Assembly: GCF_963678635.1 (NCBI RefSeq)
Contig: NC_087064.1
Coordinates: 57,790,338 to 57,854,337, forward strand
Length of the DNA stretch: 64,000 nt
Source: Symsagittifera roscoffensis
Lineage: Eukaryota > Xenacoelomorpha > Acoela > Convolutidae
Direction of reading: 5' to 3'
The position numbers and the translations under genes were made by a program. Each line of letters opens with the position of its first letter. Position 1 is the stretch's first letter. Positions 41,601-50,174 of the stretch are shown one piece after another. The notes under the pieces are model-generated. The model saw nothing but the letters and a program-made list of their open reading frames with translations. It made no database searches and was not told the DNA's origin.

Positions 41601-42013
41601 TACTGGATAAGAGTGTGTCTCAGGTCTCTTATTTTGTTCCACGAGTCTGTGGATTTCTTCATATCCAGATTCCTCACTCTCTCTTTCATCTGCTCTGGAC
41701 AACGTGCCAGTTTCATCAGTCCTCCCAAGTTTCCATGGGTTATTGCGATCAATGTCAGAAGTCCATCTAGTCGCAGGTTCTGTATTCCATCCGTAAGCAG
41801 TATCGCCGGTCCTTTCACGAAATTCTCCGCTCCAAATGTCACGAACAAGGCTATTAATTCCACTATCGAGACTTTCACTATTGCTTGGAGGAATTCCTTT
41901 ATCAAATAGTGCGAGACTTTCGGGTAGACTTTTGCCAAGAAGGACGCGGTCCATCCGGCTCCCAACCCTTCTAGCATGCTGTCTGTCCTTTCAAATCCCT
42001 CCTGTCCCTTCAC
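38666..42013 (-). CDS. Second block central segment, unrecognised (element B)
   Basis: 1,115 codons matching A 28230-31560. The N-terminal 90 residues are moderately hydrophobic (IVKVSIVELIALFVTFG) but not a convincing membrane anchor. The conserved core has LLTDLSLAMR.DP, VIYGPAVTFAFPD and STVDGSTLNWC. Residues about 450-620 are acidic, Gln/Ser-rich and probably disordered. The basic C-terminal part includes IDEIRRFSNKEL, shared with A. No domain was recognised; capsid, envelope-like or host-interaction roles are all unproven. It overlaps the upstream frame by 23 bases through a one-base frameshift, and ends at a TAA that A lacks. Confidence 0.72.
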   Translation of the reverse strand: MKGQEGFERTDSMLEGLGAGWTASFLAKVYPKVSHYLIKEFLQAIVKVSIVELIALFVTFGAENFVKGPAILLTDGIQNLRLDGLLTLIAITHGNLGGLMKLARCPEQMKERVRNLDMKKSTDSWNKIRDLRHTLIQYLLQQNRFGTGEDETIEREEDVRRHVGGMPLLTDLSLAMRIDPLALIRGVTEFVTVIYGPAVTFAFPDVKVEAYRRSVLHLNLISTVDGSTLNWCEQHALRELMSEDLLFAKISEPEMTVINFDDHFCDRMGEVERGHIEVFPKLWNLRPYDKTNGEMTRVPRLTAAYHKVREETKDWGDYKKLPEAIPEFPLIRRMLLGAVSVVQTPRLRAFETNERRIGNFSATMDPYFVGRNAAVLQYTRFAYTDQATRRRISNAATPKPEGFDEEWRGLGLAPMRMRGRTELPEASVILTSVRKEMKAAGVLQTRIFLAPFGCEEIKVVHGEEEDKSAGTLLIPRFQEEADNDEQGPSSSNKDKSEGDDGQGGSRQTEEPMQQDQAGGEDDRASTGGTSSLDFNIFSDLENNADTLETTEPADEGISTLEPPSAFEEMKRNLPESSSPGNSRNNDQRILMESPRRRRIEASARVPFLGTLPEEEWEVHHRDHESRTGCKLDRVAFMEEVWTVIQSYGTQSILKTGLNLPLMREVLDKLDECEGRLSELLIDSATDESEANSPIKMTPQDNEGEVVYLSRTRRGTMRSKMVIDKINAMKMKLGSRVMPRKIGKTKVDSEISMKAGNSAKRKRVEEVMDLGQGDYQLSGTDRILTDIAMVPPILMAGIKSTGYKSKRSDRTLTGAALEMEILSQCGESKMRDFKPSPMDHGKGSVAGQLTPVEYNRLTVSETVSIDEPTGGYMEMLEYRNSARGHVMALEEEKAMEGYLETMLQGTTLKQKAYGTLASSDVQAETIEQLVSLPWKAVVLRYFEEEMRTTPRIHALVAVPYVRTELQLRLAWCMMGLTREEYDSEERKRSKGEKVFLMTNLRDLIVQEGAAVACAKRRDALCFIRFLIEQISVPALNTCVKMLREGDERAKAMFLLAMLDMQQSKPMRVNMKEPEELEPMKKIDEIRRFSNKELRLTKESMGALPNSSEYCGPIKKK

Positions 42014-45000
42014 TTCCTGGGTCCAGAAGGTTTCCAGAGTAATGTTCCAGAATTCTGTTCACGAACTCAGCTGTCTTTTCTCCGGCATTTTCCGCCAGGT
42101 TCACCTCCTTCAACAAGTAGGCGTGTATCTTAGTGATCATTACTGGGCCTTGCTGAAAAGCATCTGCACCCAATGCCGCTACTCTCGGATTCAGGTGTAG
42201 CCACTGGTTTGCTTCCGGCTTGGTTCTCAGCACCATCGCTTCCAGATGAGCTCTCGTCTCCAGTGAATTCTTTCTTCTCGTGTCTTCACTCGCCACTTCC
42301 ATTGCTCGGAACCACAAGTCGTTGGACATCGCCGTGATCACTCGATGGTCGTCATCTATTCCTGGTTTCAGTTTGAGTTGCCGACTGAAGTTGGACAGTT
42401 CCAACCCCAGCACTTCGTCCAACACCAACATGTGTAGCGCGTGGTCCTTGAACCCTCTCATCGCGTTTGAGATATCTGACCATACTGCAGTCAGTTCAGC
42501 CTTAAGTGGCCTCAGGTTCTCCATTTCTATCATGCGATTCGGGGCTGATATGATCACATCATATTTTCCCTCCGAAAGTAAGGCTACCATTGCATACACA
42601 AATTTCAGTCCATCCGGGAGATGTGCATATCCCGGAGACAACGCAAATACTACTCTCAACGTCACTTTATTGAATGATCCCTCCTTTGTCGCGTCTACCA
42701 CTTCACCCGTCGACTCCAGGATGTCTTTTATCGCTGGCCATACTGCGTTTTCTGCTGTTGCAGGATCTCTGAGCCTGCTCAGAAAACCTCTACTGTGTAG
42801 ATGGTCATTGATGCCAGCAAACACAATCGTTATCGGGTTCATTTCTGTCTGCCTTTGTACCCCTATAGCCAATGACACTGATTGCAATAGGTCTAGGTCA
42901 ACTGCGGCCAGCATTATGACGTCCGGCCAAAACAAAGACTTAGAGGTGTACACGAACTCTGAATTCGCTACTACCATGATTTTGGCCTTTCTCATCTCTG
43001 CTTTGTCGTAGGCGGCGAAGATGGTCTCATCTTTCTTTATCGCTGTCAATCCGCCATATCTCTGGGCATCACCATCTTGATTCACTAGTTTTGGGTACAC
43101 TCTCTCCTTCACATGACCAGGTGGTGTCGTCAGTTGCCTGAATATCTTCACGTGTTGTCCAATCGGCGCTCTCGCCGTCAGGAATCTTCCTGGCCTTTCT
43201 TCACGATTCCTCTGATCATGGTTCAATCTCACATCTTGCAACGGTCTTGCATTCACAGGTCCTATTGTGTTGTTGGAGGGCAGTCCCTCCAAGTCGGCAA
43301 ATCTCAAGGCCGTCGTGGAGCTGAAATTTATGCTAGCGGCTATCAACCAGTCTACGCCGGTTATCGAGTACAATCTGCTGACGGATAGCGTCGCTCCATT
43401 CAGCATCCTCCTTGCATCTTCGATGAAGCTCACTCTCTGTAGGTCCAGCTTCATTAGTTCTTCTTTGTATATATGCCAAGGAGACGGTATGGATCGCGAC
43501 CACATCAATGAGCCTCTGCTCGGTCTCTCCTCTCGACTGGTACTCGTCGTCTCCGATCTAGTGTTCGATCTGGATGTGCCTGCTACTTCCTCGATTGGTT
43601 GGTTGACAGGTCCTATCCTTTTCCTAGGATGAATTGTCCTCCTCATCGGTGCTTCTCCCAACCAATCTTGTACGTCTGTTCTTCGACCTGGTTCACCGGA
43701 GCTTTGTTGCCGGTAATTTGTGACGGCTGGGACCGTACCCAAACGTGTTTCCAGGTTAGGAGGCACAAAGGTGGTGATCACCGTATCACTCACCGTTCCC
43801 TCTTCCTTCAGCACTCCGGTGTCAAAGAGTTCTGCTTCCAGCTCATCCAACCGTTCTTGGAAGACTCGATTCAACCAAGCTTGTCCTTCGACACTGTCGA
43901 AGTGGATGCCATCTGTGGTCAGTCTGGCTTGATCCATGGCTCTCAATTCATGTTCAATGTCCATGAGGATCATTCTTCCGGCGTTTCGATTTGCTAGGTT
44001 TCTCAAGATGTTGTTCCATCTCATGACTCCCTCGTTGTGCCTTCTTCCTGATGCTGTCAGGCTTCTTGCGTTCATTGGCACCGTGCAAACGGTCAGTACC
44101 GCGCAATTGAACTTCTGCCAGAGAGTAGTAAACAAACACACCATCATTGATTCCCACAGTGCTTCCTGCTCATCTGATCCTCTGGAGATATCATTCGTCC
44201 CAACTAAGATCATCACATTGGGTATCTTCCCTGGATTCATCAGTTCCACCATGCGATATAATTGGGCAATCGTCGCGCCTCCAAAGGCCATCACCGTGGT
44301 GACCCATGAGGTCCTCAAATTCGACAGCATTCTGACTAAGCTGTCTCCCAATATCAGGTGAGATGTCCCGAGTGGTGGTTGCTGCAGGTTCACAGCCGGG
44401 CTCCAGGTAGCTCGATTGAAGCAGGCTCTCGGATCTGTCTCCGGAACTCCCGTGAAATTATACTTCAATTGATTATTCTTCTGCACGTCTATTACACGAG
44501 ACACTTTCTTCGCTGGCATCTTCCTTACTTTCCTCTCTGTGATTCTCGAGTTCCCCATGAGTGGTGTCACGTTACTCATCCCTTGTCTGATTACTGTCTG
44601 GGAGAGTTGTACTCTGCCCGTATCGTCAATCGTTCCATAGGGTGCAGTCACCCCGGAACCTGGTGCATTTTTGTTAGCGACCAATCGTCCAGCTGTCTCT
44701 ATCAGTTTTCTCACTGTCTGTTCTACGACGGGGTCACCCAAGGTGTCGCTAGGATCCGGGATTGTTACTCGATTTGTCTCCATTGGAGGTCGTGTCTCCG
44801 TTGTTTGACTCATTTCTCGAGGCGTCAAGAGCTCCATCGGGGACTGCCCACGAGGAATATCCCTTGCAGGTATCACCTTCTCAATGGACGTCGTCAACGC
44901 CGCCTGTTCCGATCGCTCTTTGTATTCCTGCCTTAAGCGTTCGATCTCTTGACCCTGTTTTTTGTTGCAGTCTTCAAACAACTTTCTCCACATGTCCCGG

Positions 45001-45572
45001 TCTTCCTCCATCGCCAGCATGGTCTTCGTCATATCGTCTAACTCCTTCTTCGTACTTCTCAGCTGATCGTTCATCTCGTCCAGATCTTGTATGGTTTGGT
45101 TCGTCTGAACCTTCTGTGTTACTTTCGCCCCTTTTGGTGGCACAGCTGCTCTCAGTGGTGAACCAGACGAGGTCGCCTCGCTGTTCATCTCCCGATGCAT
45201 TCTCGTCAGCCCAGGTTTAGGCTTAGAGGGCATTGGCATCTCACCTGGTTGGTATGTCCTAGAACTTCCCAATCCAGGCTCATTCGCCAAGTCACTCCCT
45301 GAGAGAGCCCCGTTTCTCCACCTCATCACCCTCATGTTCGGGCGGTCTAGTACTCCTCTTTCTCCATATGCTGCCATCAACAGGACTTCCGTGGGGCGGT
45401 CCCCACGGTTGTCGTGCCCCAAGATGTTAATCAGGGCGGTCAGCAACATGACCACCTCTGGGTCCTCCAGAGCGAAGTCTCGTTCGATCAGCCGACGATA
45501 GATCGCGTCTACCATCGGTCCTACATATGCCTCTGCCAGGTCCATCAATTCATCCAGGTTGAAGTTGTCCAT
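41991..45572 (-). CDS. Second block N-terminal part: coiled coil and SGNH hydrolase (element B)
   Basis: 1,193 aa from ATG (MDNFNLDELM). A coiled coil lies at residues about 155-225. The SGNH/GDSL hydrolase domain has GDSL at 409-412, GTND at 458-461 and DGIH at 554-557, matching blocks I, III and V of the family. A second SGNH-like region follows with NSEF and AGIND in place of GDS and GTND, suggesting a catalytically altered duplicate. B reads through the point where A has a TAA. The last 13 codons are out of frame: homology to A resumes one base away near 42030, so the stop at 41991 follows a frameshift. Expected role: esterase-type activity or a structural use of the fold; unknown. Confidence 0.8.
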   Translation of the reverse strand: MDNFNLDELMDLAEAYVGPMVDAIYRRLIERDFALEDPEVVMLLTALINILGHDNRGDRPTEVLLMAAYGERGVLDRPNMRVMRWRNGALSGSDLANEPGLGSSRTYQPGEMPMPSKPKPGLTRMHREMNSEATSSGSPLRAAVPPKGAKVTQKVQTNQTIQDLDEMNDQLRSTKKELDDMTKTMLAMEEDRDMWRKLFEDCNKKQGQEIERLRQEYKERSEQAALTTSIEKVIPARDIPRGQSPMELLTPREMSQTTETRPPMETNRVTIPDPSDTLGDPVVEQTVRKLIETAGRLVANKNAPGSGVTAPYGTIDDTGRVQLSQTVIRQGMSNVTPLMGNSRITERKVRKMPAKKVSRVIDVQKNNQLKYNFTGVPETDPRACFNRATWSPAVNLQQPPLGTSHLILGDSLVRMLSNLRTSWVTTVMAFGGATIAQLYRMVELMNPGKIPNVMILVGTNDISRGSDEQEALWESMMVCLFTTLWQKFNCAVLTVCTVPMNARSLTASGRRHNEGVMRWNNILRNLANRNAGRMILMDIEHELRAMDQARLTTDGIHFDSVEGQAWLNRVFQERLDELEAELFDTGVLKEEGTVSDTVITTFVPPNLETRLGTVPAVTNYRQQSSGEPGRRTDVQDWLGEAPMRRTIHPRKRIGPVNQPIEEVAGTSRSNTRSETTSTSREERPSRGSLMWSRSIPSPWHIYKEELMKLDLQRVSFIEDARRMLNGATLSVSRLYSITGVDWLIAASINFSSTTALRFADLEGLPSNNTIGPVNARPLQDVRLNHDQRNREERPGRFLTARAPIGQHVKIFRQLTTPPGHVKERVYPKLVNQDGDAQRYGGLTAIKKDETIFAAYDKAEMRKAKIMVVANSEFVYTSKSLFWPDVIMLAAVDLDLLQSVSLAIGVQRQTEMNPITIVFAGINDHLHSRGFLSRLRDPATAENAVWPAIKDILESTGEVVDATKEGSFNKVTLRVVFALSPGYAHLPDGLKFVYAMVALLSEGKYDVIISAPNRMIEMENLRPLKAELTAVWSDISNAMRGFKDHALHMLVLDEVLGLELSNFSRQLKLKPGIDDDHRVITAMSNDLWFRAMEVASEDTRRKNSLETRAHLEAMVLRTKPEANQWLHLNPRVAALGADAFQQGPVMITKIHAYLLKEVNLAENAGEKTAEFVNRILEHYSGNLLDPGSEGTGGI

Positions 45573-45962
45573 TCTATTCTTTTCAAGTTTGATTCGATTC
45601 TTTGACTCAAGTGAGTAATTTAAATAATCAATCAGGATCTAGAAAAGGAATCACGACTGTCACATCTGTCAGTTTCACCTTAACATATATCGTTAAAATC
45701 TGCTTAAAACAGTTCAGATAAAAAGATATTTATCCTAAAATTTATTAACATCAATTGGTTTCTAAAATTTTGGAATTCGACCTAAGATTGGACAGTCCAA
45801 ACTTTGGATCTATTCCCAAGATCGTCATTTAGTTGTTCATGGTCACTAACGCTTACTTACCCATGATCTTAATAACCTAACACATAACATAACATAACAT
45901 AACACACATATCACATATTACATGCAACTTGGTCTTTGGCCTAACACTCTTTCGCACATCAC
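45573..45962 (-). promoter_or_regulatory. Spacer with candidate intron before the second block (element B)
   Basis: On the minus strand a near-consensus donor (atgg/gtaagtaag) begins at 45860 and an acceptor (attccttttctag) ends at 45639, giving a 222-base interval. The ATG of the next ORF is 66 bases further on. Element A has the same donor-acceptor order and a 217-base interval, although the sequences have otherwise diverged. Conservation of the arrangement argues for use in making an mRNA for the second block. A short (CATAA)n tract lies at 45882-45906. Confidence 0.55.
45880..45908. repeat. (CATAA)n microsatellite
   Basis: Four to five tandem acata/cataa units inside the element B spacer, upstream of the candidate donor. 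Confidence 0.7.
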
Positions 45963-48455
45963 TCAGCCTATACTTAAATAATATTTCTTATGTAGATATA
46001 CTTGTATGTTCGTATCAGAGAATATCACGTGTACAAGCGCGTACAATTCCCGAGGGTGCAGTCTTCCTCTATTTGGATCGTACACTGGAAGCGAGAGCTC
46101 CTTCACGTCCATTTCCACAAGGAAGTCCCTCAGCCTCGTCAAAGACAAGACTAGGTTTTCTGGGTCCACGTGCTGCTTCTCCGTCGCCCTCGTTACCAAG
46201 AAGCATAAGTACTTTCCTGGTATCTGCGACACCACCGGGGGTAAGGCTGCTACGCCCCCTATCCCTGGTCTTTGCTTCCAAAGGAATTCCACGTTTTTGT
46301 ATTCCCTCTTAAAATCTGCCGCTAGCGCCGTCCTAAAACTCATGTCTGCGGTGATTGCTATCGCACATGTTCTGTTTGTGAGTATGAAATCACTATCTGT
46401 TAGTACTATGTTACTTGAATATTCATTTGGTAAGTTAAAATATGACTCAACTACCCTGCCTATGTCAGGTTTCTTAGGTTCTTCGCCTGTTTCTGCTTCT
46501 AAGTTTCCTGTTTCTCTTGCTATTCTCAATTTTTTTATTATCAAGTTTTCAGTGTGGGTAAGTCCTACCCCCACTCCCCGGACAAAAATATCCATCGGCG
46601 TCCCCGTCGATCGCATACCGGGTATCAAGTCAATATTAGAAGCTGGAACGAGAAGTTGTCCTTCCTGGGCAGCCCAGGAAGGATCAACTCGTTCGGTCTT
46701 AATGTATTTCGCGCTTTCGCGATCTACGTCTTGAATCGTAACGCTGGTCTTTTTGGGGTCTGATGTCATTTCGTTCAGCCACTCTAAGACACGCAGGTTC
46801 GTCAGGTCTTGTTCATTTGACTGCTGTTGCTCATCGTCGAACTCCACCTCGGGTTTCGACCAGTCGTCAACCCACTCATCGTTGTGATCATCGACTATGT
46901 CAATGTCTTGTGACACGGTTATTTCCTCTAAACCCACTACTTCCTCCACTATTTTCTTTAGATCTATCCTATCCACTACAAAGTCGTCACCGTAAGGATT
47001 GTATTTCTTTCTTGGTCTCGTCCCGTCTTTCTGACGAGTCTGCATCGTGAACGGAAGATCTGGTTCCATGTTCTTGGGAATCTCTGTCTGTTCGGAATCC
47101 TGCCAATCTTCCTCTGCGTAGGGCAAGGTTTCATCGTCTGCTTCGATCTGTTCGTTTGGATCCAGGTCCAATGGTGTATCCGTGCCTTCCTCTACGACTT
47201 CGTTTCCATCGTTCTTCTCCCTGGTGCCTTTTTCATTGATCTCACAAGCAGGGTCCATCATTAGATAATCCCCTTCTTCCATGTCTGCAGGTATACACCA
47301 GTCTTCTGTCGATGGATTGTGTGGCTTGATGTTCTCGTAGTGGGCGGCTCGGCCAGTACTCAGTCTATAAAAACGTCCCTCCTGGTGCACCTCCGTAATC
47401 ATGAAGGGTCCCCTCCACTTTTTTAGAAGCTTCTTTGTTCCTTTCGGTGGTATAACGTTCTGAAATACCCATACGTAGTCTCCCACCAAGTAGGCCTTTG
47501 CACCAGCTGCTTTCTTGTCGAATCTTTTCCTCTGCCTTGCCTGTGCCTGCTGAGTGTTTCGTCTACACAAATCGTTCAACTCCTGTTGGCGTTTGATCAC
47601 ATCCCTCACGTAGACCTGTGGGGACGTTTTCTTTCCCTCATACTCTGGGTAGAAGAATGTCAAGGGTAAAGACTTCTCGTGTCCCGTCAGCATCATGTGT
47701 GGACTGACTCCAGTGGTGGAGTGTTGCGTGCTATTATAAGCTCCCATCACCTGTGGAAGGTATCTGTCCCAATCGGTCATGTACCTGGAACAATATACCC
47801 TCAGCATCGACACTAACGTCCTATTCTGTCTTTCCACTAAGCCATTCGTCTGAGGATGGTATGTCGTGGAGTGAGCCTGAGCGACTTGTGACCGTCTCAT
47901 AAGCTCTTTCGTAAGCTCGCCTACGAAAGCCGTTCCATTGTCCGATTGAAACGTCATTGGACAACCATGTCTTGCTATCCACGTATTGATCAGGTGGTCG
48001 CATGTCTCTTCCGCCGAGGCAGTGATGCAGGGCACGGCCTCTGCATACTTCGTGAAGTGATCTATCATGACCAAGACTTGGTTGTAACCGCTGTCTGTCA
48101 TGCATATCTTCTGGTGATCTATCTGCACCACCTCGTTGAATTCAGACGACTCAATTGATTGTAAAGGAAATCGCAACTTCCTAGGATCCTTGACCTGCTG
48201 GCATGACAGACATGCTGTCACCCATTTCTCGCATGCCTTTTTCATCCCAGGCCACTCAAAGCGCTTCAGGATCCTCTGATACACTTTGTCGATCCCTTGA
48301 TGGCCCATCTGATCATGCGCCCTGAATAATAGTTCTGTCTGATAGAGTTGCGGCAACACTATCGCGTTATATTTGTATAAAACCTTGTCTTCTTCTCTTC
48401 TCCTGCAAGCCACGATCCCGTCCTTGTTCAGATATAATCTCCCCTTCTTCTGCAT
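45963..48455 (-). CDS. Pol C-terminal part: integrase plus macro-like domain (element B)
   Basis: 830 codons. Zinc-binding H47, H52, C82, C85; catalytic D113, D172 and E208 (DD35E); WRGPF module near residue 350; long acidic linker; then a C-terminal macro-like domain (about 680-828) with TDSDF, ITADMSF, CFLVTR, SLTRLRDFLVEM and LPVYDPNRG, ending IQVYLHKKYYLSIG. The integrase is strikingly similar to A's (most residues identical), much more so than the rest of the element. It continues the same frame as the upstream RNase H ORF but for one TGA (48461-48459), where A has a Phe codon; the ATG at 48455 is therefore not the natural start. Confidence 0.85.
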   Translation of the reverse strand: MQKKGRLYLNKDGIVACRRREEDKVLYKYNAIVLPQLYQTELLFRAHDQMGHQGIDKVYQRILKRFEWPGMKKACEKWVTACLSCQQVKDPRKLRFPLQSIESSEFNEVVQIDHQKICMTDSGYNQVLVMIDHFTKYAEAVPCITASAEETCDHLINTWIARHGCPMTFQSDNGTAFVGELTKELMRRSQVAQAHSTTYHPQTNGLVERQNRTLVSMLRVYCSRYMTDWDRYLPQVMGAYNSTQHSTTGVSPHMMLTGHEKSLPLTFFYPEYEGKKTSPQVYVRDVIKRQQELNDLCRRNTQQAQARQRKRFDKKAAGAKAYLVGDYVWVFQNVIPPKGTKKLLKKWRGPFMITEVHQEGRFYRLSTGRAAHYENIKPHNPSTEDWCIPADMEEGDYLMMDPACEINEKGTREKNDGNEVVEEGTDTPLDLDPNEQIEADDETLPYAEEDWQDSEQTEIPKNMEPDLPFTMQTRQKDGTRPRKKYNPYGDDFVVDRIDLKKIVEEVVGLEEITVSQDIDIVDDHNDEWVDDWSKPEVEFDDEQQQSNEQDLTNLRVLEWLNEMTSDPKKTSVTIQDVDRESAKYIKTERVDPSWAAQEGQLLVPASNIDLIPGMRSTGTPMDIFVRGVGVGLTHTENLIIKKLRIARETGNLEAETGEEPKKPDIGRVVESYFNLPNEYSSNIVLTDSDFILTNRTCAIAITADMSFRTALAADFKREYKNVEFLWKQRPGIGGVAALPPVVSQIPGKYLCFLVTRATEKQHVDPENLVLSLTRLRDFLVEMDVKELSLPVYDPNRGRLHPRELYALVHVIFSDTNIQVYLHKKYYLSIG

Positions 48456-48458
48456 GAA

Positions 48459-50174
48459 TCATTGTCTCAGGATCCTATAGCTGTCTTCTTCCAGGTCACC
48501 TTTGTCAGGTGCACCGTTTTCTATCCACCTTTTTAGGTTGCTTGTCATGCGATCATTTCTCTGCGCCCTTAGAAGGTCCGAGAGTCTGTATCTCGCCTTC
48601 AAGTACGTCTTCATGACTCTCATCTGACTATTCAGCTCGTTGGGCTGATGTGTGTCTTCTTCCATTTTAACGCACCAAATCTTCGCCAACGGTTGTGTTT
48701 CTTGCTGAAACGGCTGAAGATCAGTCCTGACTACCTCTTTCTGCGGCAATAAGCTCATCGACCGCTTTGATACTGCTATTGTTTCTAAGTCATCCGCTGC
48801 GTTGTCAAAGACTCTTTCGCTTGGTATTAGGTAGCGATCACTGTCAGGATCCTGGTACACTTCTCTGTCCAGGTCCCTTGCCCGAGTTTCCACTAGTAGC
48901 GTGTGTATCGCTAGTTCTGACAGTTCTGATCCCGATGTCGAATTCCTGTCGGAATAGGTGTCCATTCCTGAGTTTCGGGATTCATCATCCGTCGAAGGTG
49001 TTGTGCTGGAGACTGCACGCTCCTCCAGATCATGTCCGTATTTCCTTCGCATCCATCTGAACTCCCCGGACAAAACCTTGTTCTCTAGGTCCTGTTTCTC
49101 ATCAGGTATTTTCTCGTCTATCTCGGACTCCCCGGACCAATTCAGTTGTCCCGGGTGTTGATCTTGTGATCGCTGGTTTTTCTCCTCATCCTTCTCCCCG
49201 GACAAATAGTCTTGCAGCAGATTTTGTTTTACAACTTCACCGTCTTTATCCCGGTCTACAAAGGTGACAGTTTTCTTTTGCCTGCCGCTCTCCTGTCCTT
49301 TCTGTCCGTAAGAAGTACTGGTTAAAATCTCTTGGGGTATTGAGGATACTAGTTGCTGAACTATTGTCCTACAATCCCTCTCGTTCTCTTCGTGTTGTCG
49401 TCTGGACGGCATGATCTTCACCTTCTCACTGATTGTCAGCGATGCCACTGCTGCTGTCCACTCGGGGTCATCTCTGGTCACTTCTCTTTCTAACAATCCA
49501 CCCAGCATCCGCATTACTTGTGGTGTGACTCGCACCGTTTTATCCAATAATGAGAGGCTGTTTATATTCATGTGAGAGAGTTCCTGCTGGACCAGGTTCG
49601 AGCGCAGCAACAGATCCAATGGGACCGGGTCCTCCCTTGACAGGATCTTTATCTCGGCTGCTTTCTCTTCAGGTAACTCAGGATGCCCCGGAATTGGATG
49701 TCCAGACTTATCCAACCATCTCGTTAAGGGAAGCGCTTCATAAGTTTCTTTGTCCAGAAACGAGAATCCCTCCTTTACTTCCGCCTGATTGGCCTGTTTC
49801 TGCTCCAATCTTTCATAGAACTCAGTTTTCTTGCTGAGACTGTCAGCATTCTGATGTTTATCACGCATCCTATGTTCGATTATCATATGGTAGCCATCCA
49901 GTCTTACTATCCATCTACCAATATAACTCTGATCCATCGAGTAGGTCTTCAACCAGGATAACGCTCTGTTGTCCACGCGTAACTTGAAGGGAGCGCTCCC
50001 CAAGTATGCACGGTACTTCTCCACGAAGGTGACTACTGCAAACATTTCTGCCTTTGGTGCGCCATATTTCATCTCTGTGTCACTCAAGACCTTGCTGCCG
50101 TATGCAATGGGACGGAGAACTGTTCTTCCGTTCCATTCTTGCTCTTGATGCAAGATCCCTGAGATGGCCACCAC
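48459..50174 (-). CDS. Pol middle part: RNase H and linker (element B)
   Basis: 571 codons read from about 50174 (a GTG; the frame is open back to a TAG at 50207-50205, so there is no true start). Residues 1-120 are a Ty3/Gypsy RNase H: SVVAISGIL, YGAPKAEMFAVV (Glu), RVDNRALSWL (Asp) and KHQNADSLS (His/Asp). The first catalytic Asp expected just before this block is lost at the deletion junction. From about residue 130 it is the linker also seen at the start of A (LDKETYEALPLTRWLDKSG), containing several SGE motifs encoded by the GTCCGGGGAG decamer. It ends at an in-frame TGA. The RT polymerase domain that should precede RNase H is absent. Confidence 0.78.
   Translation of the reverse strand: MVAISGILHQEQEWNGRTVLRPIAYGSKVLSDTEMKYGAPKAEMFAVVTFVEKYRAYLGSAPFKLRVDNRALSWLKTYSMDQSYIGRWIVRLDGYHMIIEHRMRDKHQNADSLSKKTEFYERLEQKQANQAEVKEGFSFLDKETYEALPLTRWLDKSGHPIPGHPELPEEKAAEIKILSREDPVPLDLLLRSNLVQQELSHMNINSLSLLDKTVRVTPQVMRMLGGLLEREVTRDDPEWTAAVASLTISEKVKIMPSRRQHEENERDCRTIVQQLVSSIPQEILTSTSYGQKGQESGRQKKTVTFVDRDKDGEVVKQNLLQDYLSGEKDEEKNQRSQDQHPGQLNWSGESEIDEKIPDEKQDLENKVLSGEFRWMRRKYGHDLEERAVSSTTPSTDDESRNSGMDTYSDRNSTSGSELSELAIHTLLVETRARDLDREVYQDPDSDRYLIPSERVFDNAADDLETIAVSKRSMSLLPQKEVVRTDLQPFQQETQPLAKIWCVKMEEDTHQPNELNSQMRVMKTYLKARYRLSDLLRAQRNDRMTSNLKRWIENGAPDKGDLEEDSYRILRQ

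Noticed and set aside
36641-45572. Env-like gene downstream of pol
   Set aside because: No signal peptide, no clear transmembrane anchor, no fusion-type or furin-like site; the recognisable domains are a hydrolase and coiled coils.
45963-48455. Treating the RNase H and integrase ORFs of B as separate genes
   Set aside because: They share one frame interrupted by a single TGA at 48461-48459, and element A reads straight through the same point.
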